In this document: in pieces, positions 38,906 to 47,179 of the stretch
How positions within the stretch are numbered: the first letter of the stretch is position 1
How the letters are laid out: every line of letters begins with the position of its first letter
Translations under genes and position numbers: made by a program
Notes under the pieces: model-generated
What the model was told of the DNA's origin: nothing
Databases searched by the model: none
The model's input: only the letters and a program-made list of their open reading frames with translations
Origin: Acinetobacter lwoffii
GTDB taxonomy: Bacteria > Pseudomonadota > Gammaproteobacteria > Pseudomonadales > Moraxellaceae
Length of the DNA: 64,000 nt
Assembly (NCBI RefSeq): GCF_022967985.1
Contig: NZ_JALJVC010000005.1
Coordinates: 62,001-126,000, forward strand
Reading direction: 5' to 3'

Positions 38906-39459
38906 GATGAGGCTTCCTCAGTCGCTTCAGTCGGATGGGCCAGTTGTTGAATTTCCTGTGCATGATGATCCTGCGCAGTACCGAGAATCGCTAGACGTTG
39001 AATAATCGCTTCAACCTTGGCTTTGGCATTTTCATTTTTCTGGGTTAAGCGTTCAGATTCCTGAGTCAGACGCTGAATTTCCTGCTGAGCATGACGCTGT
39101 TCAAGGATCATCTTTTCCTTAACTATGCGCAGCTCATTGCGTTCAGCCAGAATTTCCTGAAAACGGTTTTTTAGGTCGGTACAGCTTTTTTCCAGACGGC
39201 CATAACGGTCTGCCAGTGCAGTTGCATCATTATTGAGCAGTTGAAATTGGGCACGAGAATCCGTCAATTGTTCTGTCAGATTTTCATTTTCTTGTTGTTT
39301 TTGCGCAATCACGCTATTTTTTTGTTCAATTTGCTGTTGATGTTGCATCATTGAAGAGTCTTGCTCTTCGCGCAAACTGGAATTTTCACTTTCAAGCCGT
39401 GCAAGTCGCGTTTTTAACACGCCGATCTGCACTTGTAGACGCTGTAATTCTTCTAACAT
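38902..39459 (-). CDS. Coiled-coil protein coupled to zapA (possibly ZapB/TIGR02449-like)
   Basis: A 185-residue protein starting M-L-E-E-L-Q-R-L-Q-V-Q-I, almost entirely coiled coil (heptad patterns from about 2 to 170, Gln/Glu-rich), with an Ala/Glu-rich end. The frame continues 59 codons upstream but that part does not look like protein, and it would overlap the divergent ygfB gene. Pseudomonads have a short coiled-coil gene (TIGR02449) at the same place before zapA; this one is about three times longer. A role in division with ZapA is inferred only from coupling. Confidence 0.75.
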   Translation of the reverse strand: MLEELQRLQVQIGVLKTRLARLESENSSLREEQDSSMMQHQQQIEQKNSVIAQKQQENENLTEQLTDSRAQFQLLNNDATALADRYGRLEKSCTDLKNRFQEILAERNELRIVKEKMILEQRHAQQEIQRLTQESERLTQKNENAKAKVEAIIQRLAILGTAQDHHAQEIQQLAHPTEATEEASS

Positions 39460-39523
39460 ATCGAGGTCGCACAGTGTTGCAAACAAAGGTAATATATAAG
39501 CAGTATAAAGATTGGATAAACGA

Positions 39524-40156
39524 ATGCAAGACGATATTTCAGGTTGGACCGAATGGCACCGCAATTTTTCTTCAATTGAGGAAATTTCTAGCCCTAGCGA
39601 ACTACATGGTTTGCTCACGGGCATTGTGTGTGTCACCCAGGCGCCAAGCAGTGAAGAGTGGTTACAGATTTTAGAAACACTGGATGTACCTGAACTGGAT
39701 GCCGAAGCATTAGAGTTGTTGACGGGCGAAGCTGAAGATGTGTTCCATGCATTGTCTGAAGATGAGCTGGATTATTTACCTTTGCTGCCTGATGATGAGC
39801 ATGTGCTTTCAGAACGCGTACAGGCTCTGGCGGACTGGTGTGCAGGCGTGGTCTTAGGTTTCGGACTGGCTTCAGGACATATCCGTCAGGATGAAGTTGA
39901 GCTGATTGAACATTTACAAGATGTAGCCGCAGTTGAAGTTGAAGACTCAGACGATGATGCTGAAGGTGAAGAAAGCTATCAGGAATTGTACGAATTTGTG
40001 CGTCTGATTCCTGTCAGTCTGTCTTTAGGGCGTAAAAAGGTCGAAGTTGAAGAAACGCCACTCTTACAGCAATTTAGTCAAAAAAATCAGCCTAAAGTCG
40101 CTACTACAGAAGCGCAAAGTGTAGTCGAGATTTTCTCGCCTAAACGTCTAAGCTGA
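39524..40156 (+). CDS. ygfB: YgfB-family protein (UPF0149)
   Basis: A 210-residue acidic cytosolic protein with the UPF0149 pattern: S-P-S-E-L-H-G-L-L-T-G-I-V-C near residues 22-37, then L-A-D-W-C-A-G-V-V-L-G-F-G-L-A near 104-118, and Y-Q-E-L-Y-E-F-V-R near 152-160. The C-terminus (about 175-210) is an unrelated polar tail. Pseudomonas YgfB modulates beta-lactam susceptibility through ampDh3 expression. Divergent from the coiled-coil/zapA pair with 64 nt between starts. ATG 39524 is preferred over in-frame TTG 39512. Confidence 0.87.
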   Translation: MQDDISGWTEWHRNFSSIEEISSPSELHGLLTGIVCVTQAPSSEEWLQILETLDVPELDAEALELLTGEAEDVFHALSEDELDYLPLLPDDEHVLSERVQALADWCAGVVLGFGLASGHIRQDEVELIEHLQDVAAVEVEDSDDDAEGEESYQELYEFVRLIPVSLSLGRKKVEVEETPLLQQFSQKNQPKVATTEAQSVVEIFSPKRLS

Positions 40157-40285
40157 TGAAATGCTGAGGTGAGTCATCACCTGCTTGAAATCAGGCATAT
40201 ATTTTGCTGTTTACAGTGAAATCTATAGTCTGATTTCAAGACTATATTCTAAATACAAGTATTGATCGATAAGAAGTAAGGTGTA

Positions 40286-41620
40286 ATGAAGAAATTGACA
40301 CAGGCAGTTTTTGAGGAGCGTCGCGCAATCCTCGCAGGGGAAATCGGTTTACGCAGTATCGCTATTATCGCGACCAGTCCGGTAGCTATGCGTAACCGTG
40401 ATGCAGATTATAAATACCGTGCAGACAGTAGTTTCTTCTATTTAACCGGATTCGCGGAACCTGAAGCTGTGGCTGTGATTGAAACCTTTGACACTGAAGA
40501 AGAAGGCTATAGCTACAGTTTGTTCTGTCGTGAACGTAATCGGGAAATGGAAATCTGGAACGGCTACCGCGCGGGTATTGACGGGGCTATTCAGGATTAT
40601 GATGCAGATGAAGCCTATGCGATTGATTTGCTGGATGAAGAAATCTTAGAAAAGTTACAAAATAAAGATCAGTTATTTTATCGCATTGGACAGCATGCAG
40701 AGTTTGATGCGCGTGTCGCCAAATGGATTGCGACTGCAAGTGGTGAAAGCCGTCGTGGGACTTCTGCGCCAGCGCAAGTCATTCAGCTGGATCGTATTGT
40801 CGATGAAATGCGTCTGCATAAAGATGCAAATGAAATTGAACTAATGCAGATTGCTTCCGATATTTCTGCTGATGCACATACTCAAGCGATGCTAGCAGTA
40901 CGTCCGGGTATGATGGAATATGCGCTGGAAGCCGAGCTGAATTATGTCTTTGGCAAAAATGGCGGTGTTCCGGCTTATAACAGTATTGTCGGTGGCGGTG
41001 AAAATGCCTGCATCCTGCATTATGTAGAAAATGACAAAGAACTGAAAGATGGCGATTTAGTCCTGATTGATGCTGCAGCTGAATATCAGTTCTATGCTTC
41101 AGACATTACCCGTACCTTTCCGGTAAATGGTAAATTCAGTCCGGAACAGAAAGCCTTATATAACGTAGTACTGGATGCTCAAATCGCTGCGATCAATGCC
41201 GTGCAAATTGGTAACTCGTATAAAGAACCTCACAATGTTGCAGTGCTTATTTTGGTGCAGGGTTTGCTCGATCTTGGCTTGATGCAGGGTAATATCGACG
41301 AGATTATAGAAAAAGAAGCTTTTCGTCAGTTCTACATGCACGGTACGGGGCATTGGCTCGGTATGGATGTGCATGATGTCGGTGCTTATAAGGTTGATGG
41401 TGAATGGCGCTCGTATGAAGAGGGCATGGTCGTGACCGTTGAGCCGGGTCTCTACATCGCGCCTGATGATGAAACAGTGGATGCCAAATGGCGTGGAATT
41501 GGCATCAGGATTGAAGATGATGTCGTGGCCACTGCAAATGGCCCGCTAGTTTTAACTGCGAAAGTCGTCAAAACGGTAGAAGAGATTGAAGCATTGATGG
41601 CGAAAGCCCGCGCTGCTTAA
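40286..41620 (+). CDS. pepP: Xaa-Pro aminopeptidase PepP
   Basis: A 444-residue M24B metallopeptidase that removes N-terminal residues next to proline. An N-terminal creatinase-like domain (about 5-130, with S-S-F-F-Y-L-T-G-F) precedes the pita-bread catalytic domain. The metal ligands lie in L-I-D-A-A-A-E-Y (Asp), A-S-D-I-T-R-T-F (Asp), H-G-T-G-H-W-L-G (His), V-E-P-G-L-Y (Glu) and I-R-I-E-D-D (Glu). Position after ygfB matches the conserved gamma-proteobacterial cluster, although ubiH is here 1.7 kb further on. A terminator follows. Confidence 0.96.
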   Translation: MKKLTQAVFEERRAILAGEIGLRSIAIIATSPVAMRNRDADYKYRADSSFFYLTGFAEPEAVAVIETFDTEEEGYSYSLFCRERNREMEIWNGYRAGIDGAIQDYDADEAYAIDLLDEEILEKLQNKDQLFYRIGQHAEFDARVAKWIATASGESRRGTSAPAQVIQLDRIVDEMRLHKDANEIELMQIASDISADAHTQAMLAVRPGMMEYALEAELNYVFGKNGGVPAYNSIVGGGENACILHYVENDKELKDGDLVLIDAAAEYQFYASDITRTFPVNGKFSPEQKALYNVVLDAQIAAINAVQIGNSYKEPHNVAVLILVQGLLDLGLMQGNIDEIIEKEAFRQFYMHGTGHWLGMDVHDVGAYKVDGEWRSYEEGMVVTVEPGLYIAPDDETVDAKWRGIGIRIEDDVVATANGPLVLTAKVVKTVEEIEALMAKARAA

Positions 41621-41635
41621 TTTGAAAAAATACAG

Positions 41636-41664
41636 AAAGCCGGTCGCGAGATCGGCTTTTTTTA
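41636..41664 (+). terminator. Rho-independent terminator of pepP
   Basis: AGCCGGTC and GATCGGCT pair (one G-U) around GCGA, with T7 after. Confidence 0.88.
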
Positions 41665-41911
41665 TGAAATTTCTATGTCGTTTTAAATAAGAATTCCTAG
41701 CTATATCGAATCGATCAAAAAGTGACTTAGCTTACGTTTATCTCGAACAAGTCAAATAAAACTAACCTAAGTAAAATTTACAGCTTAAAAAGTGACAGGA
41801 AGTCAACACAGAAAATCTGTTTTTAGCATCAAAGCTACATATTAAATGCGCTGAGATTCTCATACTTTCTCTGATCCTTAAATAAACTTAAATAACAGCA
41901 GGAGAACACTT

Positions 41912-42151
41912 ATGAGATTAAATACGATTGACTGGATTGCTTATGCTTTAACAATCATTGGTGGCATTAATTGGGGTTTAATTGGTGCATTCGATTTTAA
42001 TTTGGTCGCTGCAATCTTTGGTGATATGAGCGCCTTATCTCGAATTGTTTATGTATTGGTTGGTTTGTCGGCATTGTACCTGATTTATACAGGAACGAAG
42101 TTGAGTAAAACAGTACACCACACAGATCATCATACCAATATTGTGCGTTAA
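41912..42151 (+). CDS. DUF378-family small membrane protein
   Basis: A 79-residue protein with two hydrophobic helices. The sequence W-I-A-Y-A-L-T-I-I-G-G-I-N-W-G-L-I-G-A-F-D-F-N-L-V-A is the DUF378 signature, and the second helix is I-V-Y-V-L-V-G-L-S-A-L-Y-L-I. The tail is His-rich (H-H-T-D-H-H-T). AGGAGA precedes the ATG. No function is known for the family. It sits between pepP and ubiH, which are adjacent in many relatives. Confidence 0.88.
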   Translation: MRLNTIDWIAYALTIIGGINWGLIGAFDFNLVAAIFGDMSALSRIVYVLVGLSALYLIYTGTKLSKTVHHTDHHTNIVR

Positions 42152-42670
42152 GCTAATCTTCTTGGGCGAGTTTCTTGCAAGATAGGATTCATGTCTTCGA
42201 GTAACTTGCCGAGAGGATAGAAATAGTGTGGAAGATGAAGAAACCTCGGTAGATTTCCGGGGTTTTTTATATAGGTGTTTATAGGTTATTAATAGAACCA
42301 TCCTCAGATCTACAACAACACTTAGCTAAAGATTAATGATTACTATCATACAAATAAGATTAGGTTGTACATGGTTGGATAAATTTTTTTTAAAATATCT
42401 GTTAGCTAAAAAATCGAGTTATATTTATAAAACTCTCTCAAAATAAGAAAATAATAGTGATTGAAAATGGGCCTTCTGCTCCTGACAGTGATTATCAGCT
42501 TATTTATAAATGGCTTGATTCACAATTTTATCATTCAGGATTTACCAGTAGCAATATGTATTCAAAATTGTGCGAAGCGAGTAGATCGAGTTATACCAAT
42601 TTGACTAGGTTTGCGATCGAATCGTATAAGTGCCAAATGAAATTACAACATTCCGTTTTTTAATGCTGAG
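42152..42670. other. Mostly non-coding stretch after the DUF378 gene
   Basis: About 520 bp. It holds the DUF378 terminator, an AT-rich stretch, and a 68-codon GTG-started frame at 42457-42663 whose product (Ser/Tyr-rich, no motif) I do not recognise; it may be a gene remnant. Nothing else is supported. Confidence 0.4.
42239..42270 (+). terminator. Rho-independent terminator of the DUF378 gene
   Basis: AAACCTCGG pairs with CCGGGGTTT (one G-U) around TAGATTT, and T6 ends it. Confidence 0.82.
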
Positions 42671-43249
42671 TTGATAAAAGTGAGTATAAATATTTTAGTT
42701 GCTGAATTAAAGACAACTCGGTTGGACTTAAGAGCATATAAAGTTGGAGATGAATTTTTATTATTCCAAGAGTATTGTGGCGACATTGAAGCATCAAAAT
42801 ATTTACAACGGCAGGTGCATACAACAGTCAGTCAAACTCAACAGATGTTGCAGAAATGGGCGTTAAGCTATTGGCAGCAACCTAGTGAAGGATTTTCATG
42901 GGTGATTGCTGAGCGAAAAAGTCATCCGGCAATCGGGTTACTAACGATCATTCAACAGCAAAATAACAGCCTTGAAATTCATTTCGGACTTGGTCCTCGA
43001 TTTCAGGGGCAGGGCTATATGCTTGAGGCGATGAAAGCAGTGATTCAGTATTTTAGACAATATCTTACATTTAAATCACTAGATACTTTCTGTGATGCAG
43101 AACATATACAGGCACACCAAGTGCTTTTAAAGACAGGGTTTGAAATCGTTGAACGGATCAATGCCTATACTGTATTGCCGAAGTTGGGGACTGAAAAGCG
43201 CGATGTCTTGGTTTTTCAATATAGGCTGGATCATCATGGAGAAAACTAA
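42671..43249 (+). CDS. GNAT-family N-acetyltransferase
   Basis: A 192-residue protein of the RimJ/RimL-type GNAT fold. It shows T-T-R-L-D-L-R near residue 15-21, a central F-G-L-G-P-R-F-Q-G-Q-G-Y-M-L-E-A-M motif (about 105-121) that forms the acetyl-CoA pyrophosphate loop (R-x-x-G-x-G), and a late A-H-Q-V-L-L-K-T-G-F-E (149-159). The acceptor is unknown. The start is uncertain: TTG 42671 and GTG 42680 are both possible and no strong ribosome site is present. It precedes ubiH by about 100 nt. Confidence 0.8.
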   Translation: MIKVSINILVAELKTTRLDLRAYKVGDEFLLFQEYCGDIEASKYLQRQVHTTVSQTQQMLQKWALSYWQQPSEGFSWVIAERKSHPAIGLLTIIQQQNNSLEIHFGLGPRFQGQGYMLEAMKAVIQYFRQYLTFKSLDTFCDAEHIQAHQVLLKTGFEIVERINAYTVLPKLGTEKRDVLVFQYRLDHHGEN

Positions 43250-43354
43250 ATAAAACGAATCATTATAAAAATTTAAAGCCTTGAGGTAAGATAAAATCAG
43301 TATACGTTTTATGTAATTCGCCATAGATGCGAATAAACAGATAAGGAAGTAAGC

Positions 43355-44563
43355 ATGCAACAAGAAGTCATCATTGTCGGTGGTGGTATGGTCGGCTTAA
43401 GCCTCGCATTGATGTTGGCGAAAATCAATATTGCAGTCAAACTGTTGGAAGCCATTAAATACCCAAATTATGATGATGAAAATCTTGCGCCATATCATTC
43501 CAGTTTTGATGCACGTAACAGTGCCTTGTCACGCCGTAGCGTGCAGATCTATCAGGAGCTTGGACTTTGGAATGCCTTGCAAGAACATGCTACCCCAATT
43601 CTGGAAGTGAATATTACCGAACAGGGCAGTTTTGGTAAGGCTCGACTGAAAGCCGAACAGGAAAAAGTCGAAAGCTTTGGTCAGGTCATTGAAAATGCCT
43701 GGCTCGGTCGTGTACTGCTGACCCAAGTCAAAAAAGAGCCATTGATTGAACTGATTGATGGTGTTCAAGTGACATCCCTTATCCAAGATACAGACTTTGC
43801 TTATATCGAAGCTCAGCGTGGTGAATCGTCACTAAAATTACAGTCCAAACTGGTTATTGCCGCCGATGGGCGGGATTCTTTCTGCCGTAAAGCCTTGGGT
43901 ATTGGTGCGTCAGAACATGATTATGATCAGGTTGCGATTGTGACCACAGTACAAACTTCAAAGCCACATGCTCATGTGGGCTTTGAGCGTTTCAGCCATT
44001 TAGGGCCTTTGGCACTTTTACCACTACCGGGTGAGTATCGTCGTTCAGTGGTCTGGCCAGTGAAAAAAGGTACTGAAGGAGAATGGTTGGGGGATGAAAA
44101 TGACCAGCATTTTCTGGATGCCTTACAGGAAACGTATGGTGATCGTGCCGGAAAATTCCAGAAAACCGGAAAACGGTTCAGTTTTCCATTGTCTCAAGTG
44201 TTAGCCGAAAAACAGGCTGTTGGCCGTGTCGTATTGATGGGCAATGCTGCCCATACGATTCATCCGGTCGCTGGTCAGGGTTTTAACCTGTGTATGCGTG
44301 ATGCGCATGTATTGGTGCGTTACCTGAAAGAACAGCAGGTACAAGGCGCAGACTTGGGCGATGCTGGAATATTACAAGACTATGAAAAATCTCGTCTCAG
44401 TGACCAGCAGCGTGTGATCAAGTTCTGTGATTCAGTGGTACGTGGCTTTAGTAACCAGAATCCATTTTTAAAGCTGATGCGTAATACAGGTTTAATCGCT
44501 TTTGATACGATTCCTGGCATCAAGCCACTCGTTGCAAATTATGCCATGGGGTTAAAAGCATGA
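43355..44563 (+). CDS. ubiH: FAD-dependent 2-octaprenyl-6-methoxyphenol hydroxylase (UbiH)
   Basis: A 402-residue flavoprotein monooxygenase in ubiquinone ring hydroxylation. It has the FAD motif G-G-G-M-V-G-L-S (8-15), the D-G-R-D-S-F-C-R motif near residue 172, and G-N-A-A-H-T-I-H-P-V-A-G-Q-G-F-N-L, the family's GD-type ribose motif with Asn replacing Asp. An AAGGAAG ribosome site precedes the ATG. The stop overlaps the next hydroxylase gene by 4 nt (ATGA), so both are translated together. Assignment as UbiH rather than UbiI is by gene order. Confidence 0.9.
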   Translation: MQQEVIIVGGGMVGLSLALMLAKINIAVKLLEAIKYPNYDDENLAPYHSSFDARNSALSRRSVQIYQELGLWNALQEHATPILEVNITEQGSFGKARLKAEQEKVESFGQVIENAWLGRVLLTQVKKEPLIELIDGVQVTSLIQDTDFAYIEAQRGESSLKLQSKLVIAADGRDSFCRKALGIGASEHDYDQVAIVTTVQTSKPHAHVGFERFSHLGPLALLPLPGEYRRSVVWPVKKGTEGEWLGDENDQHFLDALQETYGDRAGKFQKTGKRFSFPLSQVLAEKQAVGRVVLMGNAAHTIHPVAGQGFNLCMRDAHVLVRYLKEQQVQGADLGDAGILQDYEKSRLSDQQRVIKFCDSVVRGFSNQNPFLKLMRNTGLIAFDTIPGIKPLVANYAMGLKA

Positions 44564-45807
44564 GCTTAAATCAAACTAACGAAATATTAGACGTCGTCAT
44601 TATTGGTGGTGGGCTGGTTGGTGGACTTACAGCGCTTCTGTTAGCTCAAGGTGGTGTGCAGCCTACAGTTCTGGATGCAGCACCAATTCTGTATGCAAAT
44701 AAAACTTTGTGTGTGGCCAATCCGCGTGTCTTGGCTTTAAGTCAGGCAACCATTCACCTGTTGAAAACGGTGGGTGTCTGGGAAAATTTAGCACGTCAGC
44801 AGCCTTATACCGGCATGCAGGTCTGGAATAAAAATGGCTATGGCGAAATCAATTTTGGCCAGCCTTCTGCAAAAACACCTTCGGTAGAACAGGTTTTAGG
44901 CTCGATGGTGGAACCAAGCATTTTGAATCTGGCCATTCAGCAAAAGATGCTTGAAGATATTCAAGATTATAGAACACAGGTCAAAGTCAGCCGCATCGAA
45001 CGTGGCGTCGGTGTGTGGGTCATTCATCTGGCTGATGGTACACAACTCCAAACTAAACTGGTGATTGGCGCAGATGGTGCAAACTCCTTTGTCCGTGAGC
45101 AAGCGTTTATCGATATTGATGTACTGGACTATAAACAGGCGGGCATCAGTTGTGCCATTAAAACTGCACAGCCTCATCAGCATATGGCACGTCAGATTTT
45201 TCTCGAAACCGGTCCATTGGCTTTTCTACCTATGGCCAGCCTTAATCCGGAAGAGCAGGGACACTGGCAATCGATTGTCTGGACCTTGCCAGAGGATTAT
45301 GCCGAAGAATATGCAGCGTTGTCAGATGCTGAGTTTACCCAGCTATTAACCCGTGAAAGCCAGCATATGCTGGGTGAAGTATTGCAGGCGACACCACGTG
45401 CCACTTTCCCTTTAAAAGCCCGCGCCGCCCAGCAATACGTTCAAGATGGTTTAGCACTGATTGGAGATGCCGCACATGTCATTCATCCACTAGCAGGTCA
45501 AGGGGTGAATATTGGCTGTCTGGATGCTGCCGTGCTTTGTGATGTTTTGCTGCATGATCAGGCGCGTGGCGTATGGGCACATGAGCAGACCCTAAAACGC
45601 TATGAGCATCGCCGTAAGGGCCAGAACGATGCCATGATGCACAGCATGTCTGCGATTGGCTGGATGGAAACCACATTATTCTTCCCGATGGTTTGGGCAC
45701 GCAATTTCGGCCTGAAACAGGTAGAAAATCAGCCCATGTTGAAAGATGCATTTATGGCGCAAGCCAATGGTCTGGGTTTACTTAAAGACACACGCTACGC
45801 AGCTTAA
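44560..45807 (+). CDS. ubiI: FAD-dependent ubiquinone-biosynthesis hydroxylase (UbiI/VisC-like)
   Basis: A 415-residue paralogue of the preceding protein: FAD motif I-G-G-G-L-V-G-G-L-T, G-A-D-G-A-N-S-F-V-R near residue 170, and the canonical I-G-D-A-A-H-V-I-H-P-L-A-G-Q-G-V-N-I. Together the two gene products hydroxylate different ring positions of the ubiquinone precursor at the membrane. Order pepP-ubiH-ubiI matches E. coli apart from the DUF378-GNAT insertion. The start overlaps ubiH's end by 4 nt. Confidence 0.87.
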   Translation: MSLNQTNEILDVVIIGGGLVGGLTALLLAQGGVQPTVLDAAPILYANKTLCVANPRVLALSQATIHLLKTVGVWENLARQQPYTGMQVWNKNGYGEINFGQPSAKTPSVEQVLGSMVEPSILNLAIQQKMLEDIQDYRTQVKVSRIERGVGVWVIHLADGTQLQTKLVIGADGANSFVREQAFIDIDVLDYKQAGISCAIKTAQPHQHMARQIFLETGPLAFLPMASLNPEEQGHWQSIVWTLPEDYAEEYAALSDAEFTQLLTRESQHMLGEVLQATPRATFPLKARAAQQYVQDGLALIGDAAHVIHPLAGQGVNIGCLDAAVLCDVLLHDQARGVWAHEQTLKRYEHRRKGQNDAMMHSMSAIGWMETTLFFPMVWARNFGLKQVENQPMLKDAFMAQANGLGLLKDTRYAA

Positions 45808-45940
45808 GACAGAAATGTAAATTTTTTAAACAAACACCAATAAAGAGTAACGATTTTGTTTAAAAAAGATACGATTTTTTGATGTTTGGTACTAGGCGAA
45901 GCCCAAAGAGATTGCTAAATTTCACTTAATTCGACACCTG

Positions 45941-45956
45941 GCTTGGAATACCAAGC
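45941..45956 (+). repeat. Small inverted repeat in the sutA-like leader
   Basis: GCTTGG-AATA-CCAAGC, a 6-bp stem with a 4-nt loop, ends about 14 nt before the GGGGAG ribosome site. It could be an RNA hairpin that affects translation or an operator. Confidence 0.35.
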
Positions 45957-45981
45957 AAGCGCCATTTTTGGGGAGATGCAA

Positions 45982-46236
45982 ATGACAGACATGAATGATT
46001 ATGATGACGACGTTGAAGATTCAATCGTTGACGATGATGAAGCAAAAGCAGCTGAAAAAGGCGCAGCAGATAGCACAGAGGTCGTCAATGATACCGATCT
46101 TGCAGAAGCTGAAACCTTAACCGTCACTGCAAAGTTAAAGAAACGTCAGGCACTTGAAGACGAAATTGCGGCTTTCCTTGCCAATGGTGGTCGTATTGTT
46201 GAAGTCCCAGCAGATGAATCAGTAGCCAAAGAATAA
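45982..46236 (+). CDS. SutA-like transcriptional regulator (RNA polymerase-associated)
   Basis: An 84-residue acidic protein. The N-terminal half is almost all Asp/Glu and Ala and probably disordered. The C-terminal helix K-K-R-Q-A-L-E-D-E-I-A-A-F-L-A-N-G-G-R-I-V-E-V-P resembles the conserved part of Pseudomonas SutA, which binds RNA polymerase and helps transcription in slow growth. ATG 45982 is chosen since GGGGAG (45970-45975) ends 6 nt upstream; ATG 45976 directly abuts it and ATG 45991 is possible. A perfect terminator follows. The name rests on that one motif and the layout. Confidence 0.65.
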   Translation: MTDMNDYDDDVEDSIVDDDEAKAAEKGAADSTEVVNDTDLAEAETLTVTAKLKKRQALEDEIAAFLANGGRIVEVPADESVAKE

Positions 46237-46260
46237 GTTATTGATTAACTTGTTTCTTAT

Positions 46261-46294
46261 AAAAAACACCACATTCAATGTGGTGTTTTTTTTG
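46261..46294. terminator. Rho-independent terminator, bidirectional
   Basis: AACACCACATT-C-AATGTGGTGTT is a perfect long stem with A6 before it and T8 after it, between the convergent sutA-like and rsmI genes. Confidence 0.95.
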
Positions 46295-46326
46295 CAAATC
46301 CAAACGTAATAGAAAATCTAAAGCAA

Positions 46327-47169
46327 TTAGTCGTTTGCCGAAGTCAGTTCTAAAGCACGTTGATAAGCGACTTTCTTTTTGATTCCGGTTAAATCTGCCG
46401 CCAGTTGTGAAGCAGCTTTGACCGAAAGGTCCTGTAATAGGCGATTCAATAATTTATCCAGCTTTTCCTGATCCAGATCTTTTTCTTCGGTGGCACCGCC
46501 AATCACCAGAACAATTTCGCCTTTTTGCTGATTGTGATCATTGCTAATGAATTCCACCAATTCACCCAAGGTCATTTTCTTGATAGTTTCAAAAGTCTTG
46601 GTGATTTCTCGCGCAAAACCGACCGGGCGATCTGCTCCGAAAACGCTGGCCATATCTTTAACGGACTCCAGAATCCGGTGCGGTGCTTCATAGAAAATTA
46701 AAGTCTGGGTTTCATCTTTCAGTTTTTCCAGATTCAGCAGGCGCTGACTTTGTCTGGATGGCAGAAAACCTTCAAAGCTGAAGCGGTCACTCGGCAAGCC
46801 AACAGCACTTAAGGCAGCAATAGCCGCACAAGCACCAGGTACAGGAATCACGCGAATATTATGCGCTTGTGCAGCACGGACAAATTTAAAGCCAGGGTCG
46901 CTAATCAGGGGAGTGCCAGCATCACTGATCAGGGCCATATCTTCGCCATTCAGCAGGCGCTGGATCAGCTGATCAATCTTGTTGCTTTCATTATGCTCAT
47001 GGCAAGCGGTCAGAGGTGTTTGAATATTAAAGTGTTTAAGCAATTGTGCTGAAGTTCGTGTATCCTCGGCAGCAATAAGACTCACCGACTTTAACACCTG
47101 AAGTGCACGATAACTAATATCATCTAAGTGCCCGATTGGAGTCGCAACAACAAATAACTGAGCACTCAT
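46327..47169 (-). CDS. rsmI: 16S rRNA (cytidine(1402)-2'-O)-methyltransferase RsmI
   Basis: A 280-residue tetrapyrrole-methylase-fold enzyme that methylates the ribose of C1402 in 16S rRNA. It starts L-F-V-V-A-T-P-I-G-H-L-D-D-I-S-Y-R-A and carries A-E-D-T-R-T-S (near 36-42), L-I-S-D-A-G-T-P-L-I-S-D-P-G, and F-Y-E-A-P-H-R-I. The start at 47169 has a GGAG ribosome site 8 nt upstream; the frame extends 53 codons further back into the divergent gene but lacks similarity. First member of the conserved rsmI-lpoA-yraN-dolP group. Confidence 0.96.
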   Translation of the reverse strand: MSAQLFVVATPIGHLDDISYRALQVLKSVSLIAAEDTRTSAQLLKHFNIQTPLTACHEHNESNKIDQLIQRLLNGEDMALISDAGTPLISDPGFKFVRAAQAHNIRVIPVPGACAAIAALSAVGLPSDRFSFEGFLPSRQSQRLLNLEKLKDETQTLIFYEAPHRILESVKDMASVFGADRPVGFAREITKTFETIKKMTLGELVEFISNDHNQQKGEIVLVIGGATEEKDLDQEKLDKLLNRLLQDLSVKAASQLAADLTGIKKKVAYQRALELTSAND

Positions 47170-47179
47170 AGGTTTCTCC

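Noticed and set aside
42457..42663. 68-codon GTG-started frame
   Set aside because: Low-complexity Ser/Tyr composition, no motif and a weak ribosome site. May be a remnant; not called as a gene.
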